DNA from: Deltaproteobacteria bacterium RBG_13_52_11
GTDB lineage: Bacteria > Desulfobacterota > B13-G15 > RBG-16-54-18
Length of the DNA stretch: 8,820 bases
NCBI GenBank assembly: GCA_001797745.1
Contig: MGQF01000023.1
Location: forward strand, 10,429 to 19,248
Direction of reading: 5' to 3'
Shown here: one piece after another, positions 1 through 5,498 of the stretch
Layout of the letters: each line of letters begins with the position of its first letter
Numbering within the stretch: the stretch's first letter is position 1
The notes under the pieces: model-generated
Databases searched by the model: none
Seen by the model: the letters and a program-made list of their open reading frames with translations, nothing else
What the model was told of the DNA's origin: nothing
Position numbers and translations under genes: made by a program

Positions 1-84
1 TTCCCCGTCTCCAATGGTCAGCGAGACATCCCACAGTGCCTGAAGGTCACCATAATAAACATCGATATGGCTGATCTCTAGCAT
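1..84 (-). CDS. livF: LivF-type ABC transporter ATP-binding protein, N-terminal 28 codons (cut by window edge)
   Basis: Only the first 28 codons are present; the rest lies beyond the left edge. The translation begins MLEISHIDVYYGDLQALWDV, the usual opening of the second ATPase of branched-chain amino acid (HAAT) importers, with the A-loop tyrosine (VYYG) that stacks on ATP adenine. The Walker A motif lies outside the window. The ATG overlaps the last codons of livG by 7 bases (ATGCTAG), which suggests translational coupling. A GGGAG lies about 10 bases upstream, inside livG. In this family LivF pairs with LivG on the cytoplasmic face of the LivHM permease and powers import. The assignment rests on the N-terminal sequence plus the livG-livF order. 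Confidence 0.88.
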   Translation of the reverse strand, partial: MLEISHIDVYYGDLQALWDVSLTIGDGE

Positions 85-809
85 AGAGGCTTTTCTCCCA
101 AATATGCCTCGATAACCTGTCGATCCCTCGCTACCTCATGCGGCGTGCCATCAGCTATTTTCTCCCCAACTTTCAGCACAATCACCCTGTCCGAGATCCC
201 CATGATAACCTTCATGACATGTTCAACGACGATGAGGCTTATCCCGGAATCCCTAATCGCCTTTATCAACTGTATTGCATCATCAAGCTCTGCTGGATTC
301 AAACCTGCCATCATCTCATCCAGTAATAGCAATTGAGGCCTTGTTGCCAGCGCCCGGGCAATTTCCAGCCGCTTGCGGTCTACCAGACTAAGCATTCCCG
401 CCACCCGTACCCGCTTATTTCCCAGACCAGTGAGGGCCAAGATCTGTGCTGATTCCATGCGGGCTTGCCTTATATTCCGAGCCGGCTGTCCGCCATAAGC
501 CCTGCCCACCATTACATTCTCCAGCAGCGTCAACCGGCTGAAGGGCTTAACCAACTGAAAGGTCCTGGCTATGCCGCTCTGGCATATCTTGTAAGGAGCT
601 ATGCCGGTGATATCTCTCTTGTTGAACCTTATCGTACCTGTATCAGGTTTGAAAATTCCTGTTATTATATTAAACAAAGTGCTTTTACCCGCACCGTTGG
701 GACCAATAAGCCCCAGTACCTCTCCCTGGTTAAGGTTAAAGCTCACCCGATTGACGGCAAGCACGCCACCAAAGGCCTTGGATATGTTCCTTATCTCAAG
801 TAGTTTCAT
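78..809 (-). CDS. livG: LivG-type branched-chain amino acid ABC transporter ATP-binding protein
   Basis: This 243-residue ATPase of an ABC importer should act on the inner face of the cytoplasmic membrane, hydrolysing ATP to drive solute uptake. Visible motifs are Walker A GPNGAGKST (36-44), Q-loop Gln85 (ARTFQLVKPF), Walker B LLLLDE (160-165) followed by the D-loop region AGLNP (168-172), and the H-loop His197 (VVEHVM). FQLVKPF and AGLNPAE are typical of LivG. The signature helix reads LSLVDRKRLEIARAL (140-154), so the Gly of a standard LSGGQ or LAYGQ motif is Val143. The residues after the Walker B Glu are MM rather than the usual PA. The gene follows the binding-protein gene by about 150 bases and overlaps livF. 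The ATG at 809 has only a weak Shine-Dalgarno (GGGT). The substrate may be an amino acid or another carboxylate such as an aromatic acid, since this family is broad. Confidence 0.93.
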   Translation of the reverse strand: MKLLEIRNISKAFGGVLAVNRVSFNLNQGEVLGLIGPNGAGKSTLFNIITGIFKPDTGTIRFNKRDITGIAPYKICQSGIARTFQLVKPFSRLTLLENVMVGRAYGGQPARNIRQARMESAQILALTGLGNKRVRVAGMLSLVDRKRLEIARALATRPQLLLLDEMMAGLNPAELDDAIQLIKAIRDSGISLIVVEHVMKVIMGISDRVIVLKVGEKIADGTPHEVARDRQVIEAYLGEKPLC

Positions 810-960
810 CTTTTACCCACGTTTTGTGGCTGAGCTATAATCTGTGGCATCGAGTGTGGCTATAGTAAACGCAGCTTAAATAGTTCGACAAAGAGGTAAC
901 ATTCCAACCGCCGCGCGCGGCGGTTGGAATGTTACACACTTGGTTATAATTACTATACTC
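810..960. other. Intergenic spacer between binding-protein gene and livG
   Basis: This 151-base gap lies between two co-oriented transporter genes. It holds the 40-bp perfect palindrome listed separately and, between it and livG, three copies of GCCACA on the minus strand (860-855, 848-843, 830-825). A weak sigma70-like pair on the minus strand, TTGTCG (891-886) and TACTAT (867-862) with an 18-base spacer, could restart transcription towards livG, but each box matches the consensus at only 4 of 6 positions. No ORF is supported here. Confidence 0.5.
896..935. repeat. 40-bp perfect palindrome (20-bp arms, no spacer)
   Basis: The arm at 896-915 is the exact reverse complement of 916-935. Symmetry fails at the next base on each side (G895 against A936), so the palindrome ends at GTAAC...GTTAC. 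The centre is pure GC (CCGCCGCGCGCGGCGG) and the outer parts are mixed. In RNA it would fold into an 18-bp stem with a 4-base loop on either strand. It lies 25 bases past the stop codon of the binding-protein gene. There is no T-run after it on the minus strand (CTCTTTGTCG follows), so it does not look like a standard intrinsic terminator. It may be a 3'-end stabiliser or processing hairpin that lets the binding protein be made in excess over the ATPases, or a copy of a dispersed palindromic repeat. Confidence 0.9.
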
Positions 961-2163
961 CTATGGCATGGGGTATATCATTGCCTTTGTCTTCATATTA
1001 TCAGGCCATACCATCTCCATTATTCCTTTCTGCCATTGTATCATGACAGGGGGAGCATAGACGCGCCGGCCTTTTGTGAATTTGATTGGACCATAAACAG
1101 TCATCATATCAATGTCGGCAATGGCATCCCTGATCTTGGTTCTGTCCAGCGTGCCGGCTTTTTCGATTGCAGCTGCTGCTATCTGAATCGAGGCATAGGC
1201 ATTCCCGACAACAATGTGAGTATCCATCCCGAACTTGGCTTTGTATGCAGCATTGAGCTCCTTAACCCCGGGGTAATTTAATGCAGGGTGCCAGTCAGGA
1301 GCTCCTATGACATAATCACCCATTGGACCGGTCATCTTCACCCAGGCCGGATCATCAGAGCCCCTGATCATGATGATTGCCTTTGGATGGTAACCAAGCT
1401 CCTTCATCTGCTTAAGCATCGTAATGGCATCAGGAGGGACAGGGGCAGAAAAGATCACCTCGGCACCAGCCTTTTTTGCCGCAAGGATCAGTGGGCCCAT
1501 GTCCTGGGTTATCATCGGATACTTGCTGTCAGATACAAATGTAACGCCCTGGGCTGGCGCCTTCTGCCTTGCAAGATCGAACAATTCTGCAATCCAATCG
1601 GTCTGCTCTTGCCAAATAGCCCACTTGGTTGGCCTTTGGCCTTTGGGGATCTTTGCGAAAGCCGCGAATATTGCATCTACAATCCCATCGTTCATCTTGC
1701 TAATGCCAAAATAGTACTTAAAGCCCCTCTCAAAAAGCCCAACGGTTGTCACTAAGGAGGTTATGGCAGGCAACTTATTCTTTTCAAAGATATCAGACGT
1801 TGCGCTCATCAAGGTTGTGCCACAAACAACAGACGCGTTTTGTTGATTGAGAGCTTCAGCACGTGCTACGGCCTTCTCCGGGTTTGTTTCCATATCCATG
1901 ATTAACAGTTCAAGGGGTATTTTTTTGCCATATTCCTTGACATAAACGCCGCCATCCTTATTTATTTTTTCCACTGCCATTTCGTAGCCATCTTTTGCTG
2001 GCTTTCCTATCATGGCATCTGGCCCAGTAAAGGAAACCATAATACCAATCTTGATAGTTTTGGGCGCTGCTGGCTTGGCATAAGCGGGCACAAAAGCCAG
2101 CATTGCCAGCATTAATATCAGGCACATACCAACCGTCGTTATAAGCAATCTTCTTTTCATCAT
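961..2163 (-). CDS. Periplasmic substrate-binding protein of a branched-chain amino acid-type ABC importer
   Basis: This 400-residue protein matches the LivJ/LivK (Peripla_BP_6) type in length and layout. A Sec signal peptide is visible: MMKRR, a hydrophobic stretch about 8-25, and a likely signal peptidase I site after AYA (29). The mature protein begins with a bacterial periplasmic-binding strand (TIKIGIMVSFTG, 36-47). Further typical segments are the AVEKINKDGGV helix (63-73), the SVVCGTTLMSATSDIFEKNKL region (111-131) near the ligand cleft, and the C-terminal GPIKFTKGRR block (358-367). It should capture a small solute in the periplasm and hand it to a LivHM permease powered by LivG/LivF. 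The start is well supported: GGAGG lies 6 bases before the ATG at 2163; the next codon is also ATG. The ligand cannot be deduced; homologues bind leucine-type amino acids, amides or aromatic acids. Confidence 0.92.
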   Translation of the reverse strand: MMKRRLLITTVGMCLILMLAMLAFVPAYAKPAAPKTIKIGIMVSFTGPDAMIGKPAKDGYEMAVEKINKDGGVYVKEYGKKIPLELLIMDMETNPEKAVARAEALNQQNASVVCGTTLMSATSDIFEKNKLPAITSLVTTVGLFERGFKYYFGISKMNDGIVDAIFAAFAKIPKGQRPTKWAIWQEQTDWIAELFDLARQKAPAQGVTFVSDSKYPMITQDMGPLILAAKKAGAEVIFSAPVPPDAITMLKQMKELGYHPKAIIMIRGSDDPAWVKMTGPMGDYVIGAPDWHPALNYPGVKELNAAYKAKFGMDTHIVVGNAYASIQIAAAAIEKAGTLDRTKIRDAIADIDMMTVYGPIKFTKGRRVYAPPVMIQWQKGIMEMVWPDNMKTKAMIYPMP

Positions 2164-2169
2164 TTTCTT

Positions 2170-2174
2170 CCTCC
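2170..2174 (-). promoter_or_regulatory. Strong Shine-Dalgarno of the binding-protein gene
   Basis: The minus strand reads GAAGGAGGAAGAAAATGATG. GGAGG lies 6 bases from the first ATG and 9 from the second, so the first (2163) is preferred. The strength contrasts with the weak site of livG and fits a highly made binding protein. Confidence 0.75.
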
Positions 2175-2314
2175 TTCACTGTTAAAATTTTCAATACGGA
2201 CCGCCTTCTCATTACACACTTTGCCTTCGTATACCTATTAAATTATCACCCCCTTTCTTTTGTTCAGGGGAGAAGACCTCTTTTGTTATGGTTTTTTTGA
2301 CACCCGATCTTTAG

Positions 2315-2344
2315 AATCCCATTTTACATAGAAAGTAGATCAGA
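2315..2344 (-). promoter_or_regulatory. Candidate sigma70 promoter for the binding-protein / livGF genes
   Basis: In the 258-base gap upstream of the binding-protein gene the minus strand carries TTGTAA and TAAAAT separated by 18 bases (around 2350-2321). The -10 box matches at 5 of 6 positions and the -35 box at 4 of 6. The implied leader is about 150 bases. The whole gap is AT-rich, so chance matches are expected. I saw no good -24/-12 sigma54 site and no strong terminator for the regulator gene in this gap. Confidence 0.25.
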
Positions 2345-2421
2345 TTACAAGTTTGTTTTTTAATAGGAAATTGTTAGGTTAAAACTATACTTTTTAGCGG
2401 ATAGGTGCCGAAGAATGGTCA

Positions 2422-3753
2422 CTAGGAGATATGTTGCAGGTATGACCTGAGGTTTATGCTTTTCTTGTTCAGCCCAAGCTTGTTCCTTATATTAAAACGG
2501 TGAAACCTGACAGCATTTTCCGAAATGCTCATAACAGCGGCAATCTCTTTACAGCTCATACCATCCCTTACGAGGCCGGCGATCTTAAGTTCTCTGGGCG
2601 TCAATCCGATGGTCGTCGATGATAATTTGGTTGTAAATTGAGAGGTGATCTGAGCGAGGTTTGACTCCACGATGTCCAAAAGGGTTTTTTGCTCCTCGCT
2701 TAATTGCCCCCCATTGAGTCCCTTCAAGTAGGGCAAGACTAATGTTTTTACATTGCTCAGGATATTTTCCTCGAGTTTATCCTTTTCTGCCCCTCGATGA
2801 TCAAGCAACACTTTCAGCGCCGTGTTGACCTCCTTCAGGCTTTCGGTCTGCTCCCTTAAAGCCTTTTCCTTCTCCATTAAAGCCGATTCAGTGAGCTTGA
2901 ATTCTGTGATGTCCTTCAAGGTTCCGAAAATCCGGATAGGTTGGCCGGAAGAATCTTTAATAATCCTTGTTTGACAGTAAGCGTAACGTTGGGCCCCGTC
3001 TTTTCGATAAAAACAGAACTCATAATTGGCGGGTCGGCTGCCTGAATACGTATCTCTTAAAAAATCTTGGAATAGCTCTCTGTGTTCAGGGTGAATGAGA
3101 TTGTTCAAGAATTGATTGGTAAGCGTGACTTCCCCGGGTTCATATCCAAAAATACGGTAGAGCCCTTCTGATGGATAGATCTGGCCACTCTTGAGATCTC
3201 TTTCCCAGCTTCCCATTTGGGCAAGCGCCTGTGCTTCATTGAGACGCACCTGGCTTAGACGAAGCTCCTCTTCCATCTTTTTGCGATCCGTAATATTCCT
3301 TGCGATGGTCTGTATGAGGGTCCGCCCCCCTGTGTTAATAGCTTTAATATTTACCCAATGATTGTGAACTTCACCGCTCTTCGTTCTCACTAACGTTTCA
3401 ATGGTCTGCGGCCCATTGTTAATAATATTCTTGGTGCGTTGTGCAATCACCTCGGCAGAGTCTTTGGCATCAAGATCAGCTATTGTCATACTCAATATTT
3501 CCTCTCGAGTATAACCCAAATCATCGCAAACCCGTTGGTTGAAGGCCACCGGTTTGAGTGTCTCCGAATCAAACACCAAAATATGGTCCGCTGCTTGTTC
3601 GAATAGGGCACGATAGCGCTGTTCCGTTTCTCTCAATGACTCCTCGGTACGGTTTTTCTCGGCTAGCAACCTCTCCAGCCCGGCAAGCTTCTGACGGGCG
3701 TCGGTTAGATCTTCAAACAATTGGGCCATTGTCTTGGATGTATCGGAACCCAT
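2422..3753 (-). CDS. PAS-PAS-LuxR transcriptional regulator (cytoplasmic sensor)
   Basis: This 443-residue protein has a short N-terminal coiled coil (about 10-48), a first PAS domain (about 45-157, ending in the PAC-like ARNITDRKK), a second PAS domain (about 177-286, with GSWERDLKSG, HPEHRELF and ending GTLKDITEFK), a coiled linker (about 287-335) and a C-terminal LuxR/GerE helix-turn-helix (about 383-443: LTPRELKIAGLVRDGMSCKEIA, then the recognition helix SENAVRFHRFNIRNKLGL). No receiver domain, kinase domain or membrane segment is visible, so it is probably a soluble one-component sensor that binds a small molecule or cofactor through PAS. This architecture, with the ALKVLL...LEENILSNVK linker, is familiar from Desulfobacterota. 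The ATG at 3753 has no clear Shine-Dalgarno, and a TGA three codons upstream rules out a longer ATG start; Met9 is an alternative. Its position just upstream of the transporter genes on the same strand makes them candidate targets (inference). Confidence 0.9.
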   Translation of the reverse strand: MGSDTSKTMAQLFEDLTDARQKLAGLERLLAEKNRTEESLRETEQRYRALFEQAADHILVFDSETLKPVAFNQRVCDDLGYTREEILSMTIADLDAKDSAEVIAQRTKNIINNGPQTIETLVRTKSGEVHNHWVNIKAINTGGRTLIQTIARNITDRKKMEEELRLSQVRLNEAQALAQMGSWERDLKSGQIYPSEGLYRIFGYEPGEVTLTNQFLNNLIHPEHRELFQDFLRDTYSGSRPANYEFCFYRKDGAQRYAYCQTRIIKDSSGQPIRIFGTLKDITEFKLTESALMEKEKALREQTESLKEVNTALKVLLDHRGAEKDKLEENILSNVKTLVLPYLKGLNGGQLSEEQKTLLDIVESNLAQITSQFTTKLSSTTIGLTPRELKIAGLVRDGMSCKEIAAVMSISENAVRFHRFNIRNKLGLNKKSINLRSYLQHIS

Positions 3754-4087
3754 AGGCAGTCAAGAGGACTTCTCACGTTAAGATTTTGATGGATATTCGC
3801 GTCTTAACCATCGACATGCGTGTAAAATGCTGATCCCTTGTTCCATATATCTTTTCTCTAACAGTACATAAACAAGACATCGCGAGGATGAAAACAAGAT
3901 GAGGAATATCATGCCTGGCAAAATCTCAAGATAAAAGACTTAGCCGTTTTTCATTTTTGGGCGATAATCGTGGTCTACTTAAGTCTTATAGCTTTTCGCC
4001 ATCAGCTCATCGCCTCATAGCTAATGGTAACATGGAGCGGTACGCTCGGATCTTCAGAAGGTTCAAAAATTACTCCCACCTGTTTAC
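3754..4087. other. 334-base gap between the dehydrogenase and the PAS-LuxR regulator
   Basis: I see no supported gene here. A short inverted repeat, GTTAAGA (3777-3783) and TCTTAAC (3802-3808) with an 18-base spacer, sits 24 bases upstream of the regulator start. A small hairpin GAGCG-GTA-CGCTC (4035-4047) lies about 40 bases past the dehydrogenase stop, without a T-run. I found no clear promoter or terminator. An overlapping plus-strand ORF (3957-4181) runs into the dehydrogenase C-terminus and shows no protein-like features. Confidence 0.5.
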
Positions 4088-5044
4088 TTATTTTCCTCTG
4101 CGTGAATTGAATAAACCCAACTGCGGGAGTAATCTCTTGTTAAGTTCGTCCAATACCTCTGCTTTGGATTTGTTCGAATAATCATAAAATCCTTTGCCTG
4201 ATTTTATGCCGAGATCGCCTTTTTCTACCATGTCGTACATAAATTTCGGGTTGTCGGTGCTGTTGTCCAGTAGTTTAAAAATAGAACCAACTCTAATCAG
4301 GACGTCAAGACCAATCATATCGTAACCTTCGAAAACGCCGATATTGGACCACCTGAATCCGTAGCTTCCTTTGGTAGCTGTATCGATATCCTCGGGAGAA
4401 ACCACTCCCTCCTTTACTAAGTATAGAGCTTCCCTCCCCAGAGCCGCCTGAAGACGGTTTACGACAAATCCAGGAATGAATTTTTTCAGCAGGATGGACT
4501 TCTTTCCTGTTTGCTCGATTAGAGCCTGAGTAGTAGCTATGGTCTCCTGTGTAGTTTTAGGACCATAATGTATTTCCACCAAGGGCATTATATGCGCGGG
4601 ATTAAAGTAATGGACGCCCGCAACTCTCTCAGGGGTACGCATACCTTCGACGATGGAAGGTATGGTCAGGCTACCGGTATTACTGGCCAGGATATTATCT
4701 TCTCGGGCAGCTTCCAGTTGTGAGAATATTTGCTTTTTCAGGTCTAAAACTTCAGGTGCGGACTCAATAATAAATTCGCATTTTTTAGCTACTTCAGGAA
4801 TGTCCTTTGATAGTACGGGAATAATTCTTGATCTGATAGTCTTGACGTCTTCCTTCAGGAGATCATATTCTCGGAATAACTTCAGGTTAGCTTCTACCTG
4901 GGCTACGTGGCCGGCCAGCTTCTCCTTGTCTACATTTCCGAACATATAGGTTGTATACCCGGCCTGGGCGAAGCTCTGTGCCAGACCTTGGCCCATGGTA
5001 CCTGCACCGATTACGGCAACCGTCTTGATGTTTTCAGCTTTCAT
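4088..5044 (-). CDS. 3-hydroxyacyl-CoA dehydrogenase family protein (NAD-dependent)
   Basis: This 318-residue two-domain dehydrogenase should oxidise an L-3-hydroxyacyl-CoA to the 3-ketoacyl-CoA with NAD in the cytoplasm, the third step of beta-oxidation, or run in reverse in butyryl-CoA synthesis. The N-terminal Rossmann fold shows VAVIGAGTMGQGLAQ (9-23). Catalytic and binding residues of the family are in place: Ser121 (ASNTGS), His145 (GVHYFNPAH), Glu157 (MPLVEI) with the usual 12-residue spacing from the His, and Asn196 (PGFVVNRL). The C-terminal domain ends with GIKSGKGFYDYS (279-290). It is about 35 residues longer than typical short 3-hydroxybutyryl-CoA dehydrogenases. The GFRWSNIGVFEGYD segment (229-242) differs from the usual GPFELMD of that group, so chain-length or substrate class is open. 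The ATG at 5044 has AAAGGA 6 bases upstream. It appears monocistronic, with its own promoter. Confidence 0.92.
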   Translation of the reverse strand: MKAENIKTVAVIGAGTMGQGLAQSFAQAGYTTYMFGNVDKEKLAGHVAQVEANLKLFREYDLLKEDVKTIRSRIIPVLSKDIPEVAKKCEFIIESAPEVLDLKKQIFSQLEAAREDNILASNTGSLTIPSIVEGMRTPERVAGVHYFNPAHIMPLVEIHYGPKTTQETIATTQALIEQTGKKSILLKKFIPGFVVNRLQAALGREALYLVKEGVVSPEDIDTATKGSYGFRWSNIGVFEGYDMIGLDVLIRVGSIFKLLDNSTDNPKFMYDMVEKGDLGIKSGKGFYDYSNKSKAEVLDELNKRLLPQLGLFNSRRGK

Positions 5045-5082
5045 TGGTCATCCTTTCATCAAGTTATTTGTCGAGAAATTGC

Positions 5083-5127
5083 CGGCTGTTTTTTAGCCGA
5101 CACTCACATTCCTGGCCTTCTTGGCCA
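5083..5127 (-). promoter_or_regulatory. Two small hairpins in the dehydrogenase leader
   Basis: The roughly 127-base leader contains CGGCT (5083-5087) paired with AGCCG (5095-5099) around a 7-base loop, and TGGCC (5113-5117) paired with GGCCA (5123-5127) around a 5-base loop. Both are 5-bp stems. They do not resemble a riboswitch class I recognise. They lie upstream of, and do not cover, the Shine-Dalgarno at 5051-5056. Confidence 0.35.
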
Positions 5128-5178
5128 CGTTCTTCACTTAGCCATTGATTCGATAAGAACGCGCCTTTTGGGGAAAAA

Positions 5179-5207
5179 AGTATAAGGCTGTTGGGTTTAT
5201 ATGTCAA
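5179..5207 (-). promoter_or_regulatory. Near-consensus sigma70 promoter of the 3-hydroxyacyl-CoA dehydrogenase gene
   Basis: On the minus strand a perfect -35 box TTGACA (5207-5202) is followed after exactly 17 bases by TATACT (5184-5179; 5 of 6). Transcription would begin near 5172, giving a leader of about 127 bases before the ATG at 5044. A short inverted repeat CCATA-N5-TATGG (5224-5238) is centred near -59 of this start, where an activator could bind. This is the best promoter in the window. Confidence 0.8.
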
Positions 5208-5239
5208 GTTCAATTTACACATGCCATATCAGGTATGGG

Positions 5240-5470
5240 TTATTGGCGCCTCATTCCTTTTTGCTTTTTCTGCCAGTCAGCAAAGATAATTTCTTCCCGC
5301 TCTAACCTTTCTCTGATTTGCCGGGAGGTTTTCTCGAGCCATTCCGGGGGCAGTTCAGCATTATTTAACCCTTTTTGACGGTTACAATGAGCGGCTAACT
5401 CATTCCTATCTGAAATAAGGTTCGGATAAACTCCTGCAACAAGGGTGTAGACGCATTGCAAATATACCAC
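5240..5470 (-). CDS. Small uncharacterised ORF downstream of the patatin gene
   Basis: The frame encodes up to 76 residues from a GTG at 5470, 28 bases after the patatin stop codon. The first part is mildly hydrophobic (VYLQCVYTLVAGVYP). The second is hydrophilic and rich in Glu, Arg, Lys and Gln, with a probable helix (about 42-70: PPEWLEKTSRQIRERLEREE). I do not recognise the family. The GTG is preceded only by an overlapping AGAGG. A TTG four codons in (5461-5459) is better spaced from GAGG, so the start is uncertain. No ATG lies near the start. It could be the last gene of a patatin transcript, a remnant of a longer gene, or a chance ORF. The protein-like charge pattern and the co-orientation favour a real or once-real gene, but weakly. 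Confidence 0.42.
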   Translation of the reverse strand: MVYLQCVYTLVAGVYPNLISDRNELAAHCNRQKGLNNAELPPEWLEKTSRQIRERLEREEIIFADWQKKQKGMRRQ

Positions 5471-5498
5471 CTCTGGATGCCAGGCGCTTTACCTTATG

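Noticed and set aside
896..935. Reading the palindrome as an intrinsic terminator
   Set aside because: No T-run follows the stem on the minus strand (CTCTTTGTCG) and only a mixed sequence follows on the plus strand.
961..2212. Overlapping frames inside the binding-protein gene (for example 1288-1755 plus strand and 1958-2212 minus strand)
   Set aside because: They lie in other frames of a clear protein-coding gene, lack ribosome sites and have no family-like motifs.
2376..2420. Possible sigma54 (-24/-12) promoter near CGGCACC...CGCTA on the minus strand
   Set aside because: The GG to GC spacing is one base short of the required distance and the site lies at the end of the regulator gene.
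4035..4047. Hairpin GAGCG-GTA-CGCTC as terminator of the dehydrogenase gene
   Set aside because: The stem is only 5 bp and no T-run follows on the minus strand.
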